Shown here in pieces: positions 19,201-31,020 of a stretch of 64,000 nucleotides of DNA; position 1 is the stretch's first letter, and every line of letters starts with the position of its first letter. The notes under the pieces are model-generated. The model saw nothing but the letters and a program-made list of their open reading frames with translations. It did not search any database and was not told the DNA's origin. Source of the DNA: Prostheceraeus crozeri (Eukaryota; Platyhelminthes; Polycladida; Euryleptidae). The stretch spans positions 124,001 to 188,000 of the forward strand of contig CAJQUW010000515.1 of NCBI GenBank assembly GCA_907163375.1, written 5' to 3'. A program made the position numbers and the translations under genes.

Positions 19201-22200
19201 GGAGGAAATTTTGCAGGAGCATCGTAGGAAGAGCTGCGACTAAGATAAAAACATTTCACGTTTATTTTAACATCAGAGGAATGTCAAAATATAGTGATTT
19301 ATTGTCTTTTGCATGTGGAATATCGAGGAATTGTCTGAATCAAATTTGCATCTCATACACCATCACAGATATTTGACATAAGTTTTCAACATCGCAGAAG
19401 ACTTTCTTTAAAAACCTGGATAAAATCTTGTAAGAAGAGACATTACCTTGCAGGAATTTAAAGCATCTTGTAAGAATGCGTATCATCTTGTTGGAATGAT
19501 AATTAGCGTTTTCAGAATACGCATGACAACCACAATAAGCGTAATTGGAGAATTTCGTTAAAGATTGCTTTACTAAGTAGATATATGTCTACCGTAATAC
19601 CTTCTAATAGATGCCGGGGTTCTATCCAATTACATTAAAATTTTATCGGTAAAAACACGATATCAACCATGACATTCGGTGAACCTACACAAAAATGCCG
19701 GCCTATTATATGACGGCTGTCGCTGCTACTAGTACAGTATACCGTAGCCTAGGTATTCTTGTAGCATAGTTACTCTAAATCTGTTAGTATTCAACACTAA
19801 AGTTCGTATTTATCTTTTGTCTAATCTCTGTTTCTGATGTCCGTATTATGCTTAAGTCATAGAAACCCATTCGCTGCATGGAATGACGAAAAAGGAAGCC
19901 CGTGTGATACCTGGGTGTGTACGGGAATACCGGTACGCACTGGTACATTATCAAAGATGGAAACTACATGTAAAATTCACTGTGTCACTATTAGCCAACA
20001 AATTGTGAGATCGTCATGTTTTGTATATGAATGCCTACCAGGTATACGGTAGGTACATGAGCAATTGTGCAGAAGTAACGGAATGTTTATGTATGGGCTA
20101 TAGGGTCCATAAAATGCCTCTGAGTCTGACCCGGGTTCCATCAGAGACTCCGGGTTCTATTAGCGGATATACTGTATCTTAAATTGCGCAATCACATACC
20201 GAAGTTTACCATCATAGTGGAAACCAGATATGATACATAATGCAAGAGTTTCCTCAGAACGTTTAAAAGTGTCTTGCAGGGGAGTCAGCTTAAACAAATC
20301 CCGTCGTAGCATCTGAAATATTGATTTCGACCAACAGTCGACATTCACAGGCTCATACTTACAAGAACTCAATATTAGTCAAAGTAGTATATTCACCTCA
20401 CAAATCAATAATGTAATGCATTTTAGGAATGGCAAAATCAAGAAATTTCCATCCTGACGAGCTTCATGAATTGGGCGATAATGACTTTCACAGAATCCCT
20501 GGTATAAGAAATTATTGTCCTTTGTTCCCCGGGTGCAGAGTTCAGTCTGTTAGTCAATTGTGAGGGGCGTGGATATGTGGATAAAAATGATCACTAGTAT
20601 GTGTCTGATAATTGCTCATTAATTGTGGCTATATTTATGGCTTTACAAAAAGTGGAAAGATGTGTTTTGATCAGAGAAACAAAAAAGACACACACATAAA
20701 TTACTAATAAAGCGCGTCATTACTGCCAGACGTTTTAACAAGTAGCATGTTCAGAGCATCTTCATAAATGCAGTAGTCAAATCAAAAATTGATGCGTTTC
20801 TAATAGAAGTCATCAAATGTTTGCAAAAAGTGGCAAAATTCACACCTTCAATATAAAGCACGTTTCAAAATAGGTTACAAATTTGATCTCCCAGTGGAAC
20901 AAAACCACTTTTGGTGAAATGTTGCTATTTCTAGAAGTCATAGAATCGTAGGTGAAGCGGATTACTTTCAAGGGGACAGCAATAATGCGACATGGGTGAC
21001 CGAATTGGCAGTACGGAATGAAGAGGTTTATACAAGTACATGGTTGCCTTTTCGTTGTCTCATAAAATTCCCACTTTTTCCCGCTTACAAAATGCAGGCT
21101 ATGATCTCACGAATATTACCACTTTAAATGCACAAAATGAAGTTTAGATTTTATAACTAGCATGAAAAATGTATTATTAAGTTTATCAAAAATATAATTA
21201 CAGTTATCTTAAATTTACAATATTAAAACTAATTAATAATGAATCGAAGAACAGATAAAAGAGAAAAATTGAAAAAAGATGTGAGCATTGAAAATTTATA
21301 TAATCATAATACATATTTTTCCTTAAAGAAAAAAAAATGATAGAGAAATTCACAATTAGATACACGTCTTTTATTAATTAAGATTTTTATAAAATCTATG
21401 CATGCATCAAGAGATAGCTTGAAATATTACATACCACATTATTGAAGTATTACATATTGCATTATATGTTAGGGCAAAAGTTTCAGACAAAAGATGTTAA
21501 AAGCCTATAACACAGAAATACCCACTTATTTCAGTTTTTATTCTAATACAGCCGAAATTCCCGGTAATGTCCGTGCGGGAAGACAAATAACTGAAATTCC
21601 CGCTCATTCCCGCTTTTAAGCTCGCGGTGACAACCATGTTTATAGGTTGGAGTGAGCTTCACTGAGCGCAACTAGAGTTGAATGAATCTGAATCTGAATC
21701 TGAAATGAAATGAAACTCTGCAGATCTTCGGAGTCACTTAAAATTTGAATCTAGTCCAAAAACGACAAAAAATTGACGGCAAGCTTGACGAACAATCTCT
21801 AATAGATAGAATCAGACTGAACTCGGAACTGTAGAGAGCTAAAGGCGAAAGTTCTACTAGATAGGGCACGTTAACAGTAGTCGCAAGAAAGGGTTCAGTA
21901 GCAAGAGTGACTTGAATGACACATCGGCTGCAAGTTGTAGATGTACAGTTTGAAATGAAAACCTCTCTCACTTCAATAATGACCACAAGTTACTGATGTT
22001 GCTATACTCTATGCATTGAAATGATTGTAATGAAATATTTGATATTTGAGTCAACAAGTACACAATATATTATCAAATTAAATCTTCGACAAAAGTCGGA
22101 GAATGGCTCAAAGAAGTGCTTCCTAGTGGGAGTGGGGCTCCGCAGAGCTCTGATAACACTATATGTAAATGAACTAATTAAGCACATTTGCCTTAACTTT

Positions 22201-25200
22201 AACATGAAAGTTTTACTGTAAAATACGTGTAAATCATTCTAGCAGATTAAGCAAATCAAAATTTTCGCATTTTGCATGCATATTATCAATTACTTTTGTA
22301 TCAATCAACGGCATACGGGAAAATGTAGATGCAGTTGCACCTGCATCATGCAGCATGTATTTACATTATTTATAATCTAAAATCTATGCGTACTTTGTCA
22401 TAATTTCTCGTCCTTATTAGTTGGCATTCCTTGCATCGTTAAACAAAGAATAGGCTCATTATATTGAAACACTGGAATATCACACACTGGAAAGTTCAAA
22501 TAAGCTGTATAATTGATTTTTGTCGTGAGAGATTATGAATAAAACTTACTGATGTAATGTCAATGTTTTTCCAGATATATCGAAGGACCGATTGATGTTG
22601 GAAGTTCGTGGAGGAGCTGACCGAATCCGCATTCTAAAAAATGAATCGTTTGGTTAGTTACGGTTTTCCGGGGATTGCTGTTATCAGAGCAAAACCTTTT
22701 ATTTTCCAAAATAGGTATGTGAACTCTCGAACTCTCTGGCTATCTCAATCATTGTTGACAATGCTTTAAAGCTCGCTTCCTGGAGACCTCAAAGTAGTCA
22801 TTGATATATCGAGAGAACGTGAAACCTTACTAGAGAGAAAAACAACAAACACTCGATTGTGGACAATAGAGTCATCTAATGAACCCTCAGTTGAACTTAT
22901 GTTGCGAAATTGAAATGTTGCGCATTTCATCATAGCTTGCCAACACCGTTATTAACATTTTATCCTCATCTGTAACGTAAGTTTGCGATTATCAATTTGT
23001 AAGGCCAATACAATGTATAGCAGAATTTGTCTATATCAGCTGCTAATGTATCGTAGATTATCATTGTGCAGGAGTGGATTGCTACATCTTTCTTGATCGG
23101 AGAATCTCGATCTGGGCCAATTTGCTATTCTTTTAACCAATGATATTCGTCTAAATCAACATAATAGAAATATGTAATTTATCCATCTACATGAATTATT
23201 AGAAAGTCCGAATGACAGAAACTGCAGCATCACACAAAAATAAATAACCAAATAAGAATGCAGATACAATATTATTTGTACACTAACATCATTAGCGTAG
23301 TCTCAAACAGAAAGTTTCAACGTAAATTATGATTCTATTATTTCTACTATAAAGAGATTTCTATCTAATTAATATAATAATTGTAAATAATTAATTTTGA
23401 ATTTAGACATTTCAAATAACCCGAACTATTCTTTGCTTGATAATATCAAAACATTGATGTGAATACCAGCACGAAACCGAATAGGATTCATCTTTAGCTC
23501 CTACTTCTTCTGAATACTGAAAGGATGGGAAAATGATTTTGTGACCATTTATAGATATTATTGTCAACATGAAGTGGCATTTATCTACTTTCCAACGTTT
23601 ACATCATTAAGAATGGCAGAATATGCTAAGTAACTTAATTACTCAAAAGGTGCCATTTGACTGCAAGATCGCTCCTTCAAGGTAGCCAACTTAAAGCAAA
23701 AGCAGTTCGTCTGGTTTGATCAAGTTAGATTTTGTCACAAGTTCTCTGTGGTCACGCAAGGCTTTTTGTGCAGAAAGACTTAATTCATAGTCGCTGAAGT
23801 TCTCAAAGAGATGACATCAAAAAACGATCACACAAATGTTGAGATTTAGAAAAGCAAAGCGTCTGTCAGATTTGATATTGTTCAAACAATGATCATTTTT
23901 TCATGTATTCGCTCTTTTTTATAAAACATCCATCAAATAGATTTCTGTGATTTATAAACGACACTATCCCTTGAGCTAAAATCATTTTCAGGTACATTTG
24001 ACAATTGAATTCAAATATCTGCATTTTATAACAAGGTTTGCACAGCACCTATATCATAAAGTGTGACAGAGATTTACCGACCGGATATTAAACAAGATGC
24101 GCAAGGATTTGAATCTAATCATTATCTTGTCTTTCGTCGGAAATCATAATGAATACATTCGCTGAATTTCAAATGCTTGAGATCAACGACAGCTATCAAA
24201 CAAGACCTGAATTGCTAAATGAAGGAATAGAAATCATTCAATGACATCTTCCATGTCTGTAAGAAATGATAAATAGTTAATGAGATGAGACTAATAAATT
24301 TCGATGAAAACATTTTTCCTTGAAATGCAGAAGTACTTCAAAATCAGAACGAAAAGTGCACTGCACGTCCAGACGAACGTGAAATATTTAAAACTTGAAG
24401 CCCAGTTTCTAATCTAGTATGTCTTATGACTAAAAAATGCATTTTGCGCTCTCCAAGATTGCACGTCGTACTTAAGAACAGTACATTGATTACCGAAGCA
24501 TACATGTATATAGACCGCACACTTTGTCAATTACTCTTGAAATGCAATTGATTAAAATTACAAATTACTCCGTTTTTCTTCAATTACATTTCAATTACTT
24601 TAGATTAGATATAGGCCTATAATTAATTGCCGGCATTGCACTATTCGTTTTCCCAATATATATTTTTTCTGGGCGGATATGCAAAAGTCAATCATTATTG
24701 CTCCCCCCCCCCGAATACAAACTACGCTTGTAGCCTTGATATAAAATTGCCCCAAGTGTTTTCGCCTGATGTAAATACTTCGATACAAACTGAATATGCA
24801 GTGCCGTGATATCTAAATTCGTGGCATCTAGGACACTTGCTTGCGATAGCAATTTCATCTCCGTCTAGGCTTAAATTGATTTAAAGATTCAAACTGTGGC
24901 CTCTTGAAGAACTTATGTACCTCTTATTTTCAGAGGGGAAATCAATGGTACTAGTTTCCTGATTTACATTTCCGATCAGCATTTAGAGGGTGAAAGAATG
25001 TCACAACAGCGACACTTAATTTAGATTTTGACAATTAGTTTTGCAGTAAATTTCTTCGAAAAATGCTGGTAATTGTACACCCGGTGCACATCTAGGCCTA
25101 TGTAAGTGTTTTAACGCATTATCGACGAGGACTGCAAGGCAATTTAAAATGCGAGCTAATGAACAGAACTGACCGTAAAGTAATTGCAATTATATCTCAA

Positions 25201-25786
25201 TTACATGACTGAAAATGTAATTGATCACAAATACTAATTACAGTAATTGCACTCGTAATCGCAATTACGTCATTGTAATCGCAATAAATATTGCAGCACA
25301 AGTCTGATAGGCCATGTGGCAAAAAATTCCATCGAATGGGAACTAATGATGAGAATTAGATATGTGGCAAAATTGTTCTACCAAAATCGTACCTATTTCC
25401 AGTCAATCATAATGCTGAAAATTGGCTTTCTGATATTCCGAAACTTAGTAGTTTAGTACGCATTGCGCGAAGATTTTTGAAACAGAATTAAGTTTGGAAT
25501 TCATTAATTTTTGGATTCAACCCTTTCTTAACGGTGACCCCCAGAAACATATATGAGAAGGCACATTAATGAAAATGATCGCTCGCGCTGCAATTTCCAC
25601 AAATGCTTTGCACTAACTGTCAATCTGAAGGCATCTCTTCTTCAGGTTAACTGCGGCGACAACGTGGTACTGTGCATGTCTCATGAGACTACGTCGAAGC
25701 GAAAGGAAGTAACAATCTCAGTTCACAAGCACCTGCTAGTGGACATTTCGGTAGCTGTCGCCTCCTAGATATGGGCAGGGGTATCG
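19201..25786. other. Long noncoding AT-rich stretch
   Basis: No gene is supported over about 6.6 kb; open frames are short and lack splice-site support. Noted items are an A/T-rich segment at about 21,150-21,480, a short tandem tract of GAATCT and AAATG words at about 21,675-21,715 that looks like a LINE tail, and a run of ten C at about 24,704. Consistent with intron or intergenic DNA. Confidence 0.5.
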
Positions 25787-27622
25787 CAGTGGCGGACCCA
25801 AGGGGGGGGTTGCCGGGATGCATCCCCCCCCCCACCAGCTCAAACTTGATTGTGGGTTGTAAATGTAAGCAATACATTTTGGCAATTAGTTCATTAAAAG
25901 TACAAGTAATTATCGTAGTCTGGAACATATTTGGCCCAATTTCTCTTGTGATTATATAATAAACATCTGGATTTCTTATCAGCATGGAGACATGAATTAA
26001 GGAAAGGCGAGAACCTCTAACCAAGGAATGAAGAGGTCTCTGCAGAAGTTTGCTTACATTAAGCTGTAGCATCTCTGACGCACAAGGCGCAGGTGACCTG
26101 TTTAATGCCGATTTTAGAAGTTCCACTTGAATTATGTAATTTGCAGATGTTATTCCTATCAACTCCGGCAAGATTTCGTTAAGGTTGAATAAGTGATTCT
26201 GGACCTGACGACCAACCGAATTACGCGAGCGGCGAGTGGCGAGTACGAGCTATCCACTTGTTCCTGAATTTCCAATGAGAACGCATGATTTGCACATTCT
26301 CGCACTATTCGTTCTTGATAGCTTTATAAACGATGTCAACTGAGAGGAGAGCCAAGTTGAATTACTGCTGCTACTTTTCGTGCAAACTTTCATCCCTATC
26401 TGTCCTTCATCATTGGTTATTTTGATGTAAAGAAGTGAGCATTCAAATTTTGAAGATGAAAATGATCACATTCAAGGTCGGTGGTACAATACAGTATGGG
26501 GTAACCCCCTCAGCGGCACCAGAAGCCCTGTCGCTGCGTCGTTTCTGACAGCAGATTCGACTAACTCCGGCGTGAGGGACCTCGGCCCCGGGTAACTGCT
26601 TGGGTGTTCCTCTTTGGTGGCAAAGCGGAAGAGCTCCGCTATCGAAGCTTCGCCGGAGGAAGAATAACTCAAGGGCTTAGTGTACCACCGACTTGGCCAT
26701 GAGAAGTAGGATGACCCCAGTGACGGCTGGCCACCACTTACTGTATGTTTTAACAGCAAGTTTAGAACTCCTCCCCTACTTCGTCCGGATGACCTGTCTG
26801 GGTGTAGTGTCGAGAGCAACAACTTTGACAGTCTGAGAAGCTAGCAGGTACCTTGATCGGATGCCATCTGAGAAAGACCTACCTGAGAGTGGAGACGGAA
26901 GTTTAAAGTTGCGATCGATTCGCCAGCAGCTCCGGTCATGAGTCAGTAGCGCGTCTCATCTCGGAAGTAGTTAAGTTAGGGGTAAAATTTGAACTTGTAT
27001 TTCCAGTTACTTTTGAGAAGTCGCTGAGGTTACACGTACAGCAGCAAGTCTCACAGCCAATTTTTTCAACTATTTTGTTCAGCGTTGATTTTCCACAAGA
27101 ATACACAAAAAATGACGAGTAATTTGCTCTTCACATCAGATTTATAAAATTCCTAAGAAAAATCAGTAAAAATTAAATTACATAGTGTGTATGTAAGCTA
27201 TAGCTGCTTCAATAAGCCACAAGTAATCGTCATATGAAAACATTATTGCGTTATCACTAACTTATATTGCATTTTAAAGGAATGGATTTATAAAGAATAC
27301 ACAATTACAAATTTAGCCTTAGGCCCCATGAATATTACAGTCAAATTTCTTGCCTTAATGAGATTTCTCAATGATTCTAGGAAAATAGGCTGAAATCATT
27401 GCTAATAACGAAAGACTATCAATGCTATAAAAAATTGTTGTCAACTAATAAGCTTAATTGAAAAGAAGATGTAACTTATGACTGTTGAATTGTAAAACAT
27501 AATGCCGTGCCTGAATTTGAATCTACGGATTTATTCAACTAGAGCATTGAGGCACCTGTTTGACTGCTTGAGTACAACACCAATCATCCCCCCCCTACCA
27601 GAAATTTCTGCGTCCGCCACTG
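25787..27622. mobile_element. Non-autonomous hAT transposon with perfect 8-bp target duplication
   Basis: The ends CAGTGGCGGACCCA and GCGTCCGCCACTG are the classic CAGTGGCGGA-type hAT inverted repeats, with G and C homopolymer tracts just inside them. GGGTATCG is duplicated exactly outside both ends (25779-25786 and 27623-27630). The 1.8-kb interior shows no transposase. It does hold a GC-rich island (26,472-26,960). The exact duplication suggests a fairly recent insertion. Confidence 0.88.
26472..26960. other. GC-rich island inside the hAT element
   Basis: Against an AT-rich background this segment is GC-rich. Its first part is bounded by inverted copies of GTCGGTGGTAC (about 26,476-26,488 and 26,681-26,693). 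A 116-codon open frame on the minus strand has no recognisable motif. Its origin is unknown: a captured sequence, or a decayed internal part of an autonomous relative, are both possible. Confidence 0.5.
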
Positions 27623-27845
27623 GGGTATCGTTGGCCTTCAATATGCTGTACGAGTATCTGGATAAATGAAGTAGCTTCTCCATCACTCCGACAGGATGGG
27701 AAATGATGACATCTTCGCAGACACGGAAATGGGAGAGAGGATCCACTGAAGGCGGTCACAATTTGGGTAGAAAAATTTTCCCTTAAATTGATGAGATGGG
27801 TGAGCGAAATAACTTCACTGCGCAGATGCAGATATTCATTCCCAC

Positions 27846-29509
27846 CAGGGATGTGGAGTCCTGTCATTTTTATAGGACTCCGGGTGGCAAGTATATATAG
27901 CCTTTTTTTGAAAAAAAAGCTGGTAACCTAGTGGTATCAATGTGGTTGAATCTGTATGTAGGGGATTTGACGGCGATTATACGTGCATAAAAAGGCGCGC
28001 GAATCAGCCTCCATTCAGTTCTACCATAAGACCAGCTTATAGCGTTCTTCCCCTTCAGGCGTCCCAGACACACCAAGGCAAAATCATTGTCAATGTGTTG
28101 CGGATGTGAAATCAGCGCAGAGATGCCAAGCTGTTTGATGATTCAAAGTCAGAATTTATTGAGTGATGAAAAGTCAGTTCTGACTGCTTCTAGTGGGTAT
28201 GCCCATGGGTATACCCACGGAGTCCCCACACCCACGGCAGCCTGAAGATAACGTAAGATAAGGGAAGGAACGCCATGCCTGACACTGCACAATTGAAATG
28301 AGTAGTTTGAGATTAAAAAGAAATATAGAAAGAAGGAAAATATCACCAGGGTAAGACGAGAGCGGTGACATGCTCCTTTTGATTACACAAATCTGGAGTT
28401 GAGTACTGTATACCAAGAGCCTCCATAATGCGTAAAATGAAATCATGATTAGAGAGGTATACAACTTTAAAGCAAGTTCTTGCAACGAGTTACTGCATTT
28501 GATGGAATTCTAGTTGAACAAGGAGGACATTTCAGCAGATTCGACAGCCACGTCGGAGTATGATCCCGTATGCGATCCTCAAGACGTCTTCCTGTTCTGC
28601 CCCGATACGTGCAGCCTGATAGGAACTGATAGATAACGCTATGTTGGAGCAAAACAGGAAGTTTATCTTGGGAGACGCAACTGGGATTCGACACGTGGTG
28701 AAAGTCAACAGTGGTTTACAGGCATTACAAAAAGAAAATGTTTGACGAGCAATTCGTCTTAAAAATGATGCCGCCTTTTCACCTATGAATGACAGCCTGA
28801 CAAAAATAGGCTTCTTTTCAGGACCCAAACAGTTTTCTTGGTTGCGATTTTACTTCAAATATTGGTTGATAAAAAATGGTGGGTAGCCGTTTTCTAACAG
28901 AGTTGTTCTGATAAATTGCAACTCGGCCGCTAAACAGTCTGCTGAATACTAGTCTGCCCGAGACGCTAAGGACTTGATGAGGGCCACTTTGTGACAGCGA
29001 GGAATCCAAGTGATCCAAGTACTTTTTCGAAAAATAGAGGTACAGACACTGCCATCTGACAGACGTGTACACAAAACGTCTCTAAGGTAATGAGTTGTTG
29101 CTTTCTTTTTCAAAAGTATATTTAATAGCCGGATGGCATTAGTTCAAAATTTTGAGTACGTCATCAGCATTGTGATCCTTATTTATAAGGACAAAGCAAT
29201 CGTCAACGTATCTTACAAACATATGTGTACCACTACTTAGCTCAGTTATAATTTTTGACTCGAGAAATCCCATAAAGATTTCTGCAAAAATAGGACCAAG
29301 ACAAGAGCCCATGCTAACACAATCAACCTGACGATTATATTTACCATTGAGCAGAAACTGAACAAAGTTTGCATAGACGAATTTCGTGACATAAATGTTG
29401 AAACATTACGCAGTCTTCTAGAACTGTGTACACGTAATGTATATTATTTGATAGGACTCCGACTCCACCAAAAATGATAGGACTCCGGGACTCCGACTCC
29501 GCATCCCTG
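27846..29509. mobile_element. hAT-like TIR pair (CAGGGATG type) enclosing a PLE
   Basis: The left end CAGGGATGTGGAGTCCTG and the right end GACTCCGCATCCCTG are inverted, with GGAGTC repeats inside. Flanking 8-mers ATTCCCAC and ATTCACGC agree at 6 of 8 positions. The interior contains a decayed Penelope-like element. A lone right end of the same family occurs at 60,385-60,490. The pairing of the two ends as one element is an inference. Confidence 0.5.
28450..29440 (-). pseudogene. Decayed Penelope-like element (reverse transcriptase and GIY-YIG)
   Basis: The minus strand at about 29,130-29,400 encodes reverse-transcriptase motifs of the Penelope type (FLLNGKYNRQVD, SMGSCLGPIFAEIFMGF and FVRYVDDCFVLI with the YVDD box). 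At about 28,510-28,620 it encodes a GIY-YIG endonuclease remnant (YQFLSGCTYRGRTGRRL then RIRDH). The two domains are in the usual order and at a plausible distance, but no single open frame spans them and several stops interrupt the copy. It is an inactive remnant. Confidence 0.8.
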
Positions 29510-29549
29510 ATTCACGCAGTTTTCTAATGTTGGAAGCGACATGCATAGT

Positions 29550-29745
29550 GTGGTCTTCGTGGCACAGTGCTAGAGTGCTTGACTTAGGGATCTTTCGGTG
29601 CAGAGGTCGAGATCCGAAAGTGTCATTGGAAGTCGTTAAGAAGGGCATCCGGACTAAAAAGATCGCAACGCTCCAGATTGAAGTCTGACTGTGTCAGTAC
29701 CGTCCAAGCCCTCAGTCACTGGGAGTAGTAACGTTAAACCATCAT
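29550..29745 (+). repeat. tRNA-derived SINE
   Basis: There is a pol III A-box-like stretch (TGGCACAGTGC) and a B-box-like stretch (AGAGGTCGAGATCC) about 35 bp apart, followed by AAGAAGGGCATCCGG and an end near AACGTTAAACC. These features are shared by many invertebrate tRNA-derived SINEs. No target duplication was found. Confidence 0.5.
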
Positions 29746-29759
29746 ATTCACATGCATCT

Positions 29760-30158
29760 CTACCATTGATCAACGTTCGCCCGCTGCTTTCTATGGATGA
29801 TACATAGAGTCAGTGTTGCGTCACACCCGAGCGAGAGCTGTGAGCTCTCTGGTTACCGTGAACGCATTGCACATTCATGGTTATTTGAGTTGCTGTTGCT
29901 GACATAAAAACATAAAAGGTCCTTAACATCTCTGCGAGACCTCAAAAGGTGTCGTGACCGGCAATGTGAGAATCACTCGGCTAGACTGTTGCTCCTTTGG
30001 ACTCCACTTTGCTCCTTTGGGTGGATAGTTATGAAACTACATGTATTTCATGAGCATTACTTCATTTGATGATTCAATGGGAATGCAGACAAACATTGTG
30101 TGAAGAACATTAGTCAATTATTTTTTTAATTAGTCCATTAATTCAAAGAAATTCTTAC
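29760..30158. other. Noncoding, putative intron sequence
   Basis: No gene or repeat is recognised before the exon at 30159. Confidence 0.35.
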
Positions 30159-30367
30159 CGATTCTTTCCATCGACTTTCAGATTGCTCAATAACCGCTTC
30201 ATTTCCGCTGCCATCTTGTGGATAGCTATCTCCTTGTTATTGGCTATATCCTTGTCACATAGCAATTCGCTGAGTTGTCCCTGCACTTGCTTTTCGGTTG
30301 GGATTTCTGACATCTCGTTCAAAACTTGTTCTAGTTGTCGATCAAGATCCTCGAAGTTGTAGCAGAC
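30159..30367 (-). CDS. Internal host exon, helical protein segment of unknown family
   Basis: The segment is framed by textbook splice sites on the minus strand: a pyrimidine-rich acceptor (CTTTCTTTCCTCAAAG) and a donor GTAAGAAT. It is open for 209 bp, starts in phase 0 and ends in phase 2. It encodes a charged, strongly helical, possibly coiled-coil sequence (NFEDLDRQLEQVLNEMSEIP, then MAAEMKRLLSNLKVDG). Codon use looks like a genuine gene and unlike the flanks. The family is not recognised. The phase 0 start would accept the phase 0 donor of the exon at 53332-53994 on the same strand, so both may belong to one gene with a long intron full of transposons. Confidence 0.6.
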
Positions 30368-30691
30368 CTTTGAGGAAAGAAAGAAAGCATCAGCAACCAC
30401 AAATGAAAACATAAATGTCCATATGAAACATTGAAGAAGTTTTTAGCCTGAAACTACTACCAGGGAATGAGGTTGCGTATGCAACTTTCACATGTAATCA
30501 TTGTGCACATCTTGACTGCTACAAAATTGCACGTCTGCCGGATCAGATCGCATTCTTTCATAAACAGTTTGGGTTGAAAGGCCGCAAGTATTTTCAATAG
30601 AGACATTTGAGAATTGTGATATATTAGATTATAACATGATTTTATTGAGGTTTTGAATGCATATTCAAGTTTTGCAGGTATTTCTTCAATA

Positions 30692-31020
30692 TAATTTGTT
30701 TATAAATAGATAAAGCCACCAAATTCTTTTTCATGAAATCAAAAAACTAATTTCTTGCACAATGCACTTCGTCCATTCCTATTCAAGTGCAAGCATTGGA
30801 CTGAATATAAAATATAAAATCTGATAGATCATGGGTTTGCGTACTCTCAATTTTGTTCATAGATTTATTACTGTGCAAGTATATGATCTCAGATTTTGTA
30901 TTTTATATTCAGTCTTTGTTTGTACTTGAATAAGAATGGACGACATTTATTGTGCAAGGAATTAGTTTTTAATTTTATGAAAATGAATTTGGTGGCTTCA
31001 TTTATTTATAAACTAATTTA
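30692..31020. repeat. Palindromic MITE-like inverted repeat
   Basis: Two arms of about 130 bp (30,692-30,823 and 30,885-31,020) are inverted copies, with GAAGCCACCAAATTC/AAAGCCACCAAATTC and ACTGAATATAAAATA among the conserved words. The loop is about 60 bp. Clear target duplications were not found. No coding content. Confidence 0.7.

Noticed and set aside
25689-26171. 160-codon minus-strand open frame
   Set aside because: It crosses the border of the hAT element and its G/C homopolymer tract, so it cannot be a conserved gene; no motif was found.
26472-26822. 116-codon minus-strand open frame
   Set aside because: Lies in a GC-rich island where stops are rare; no recognisable domain or start context.
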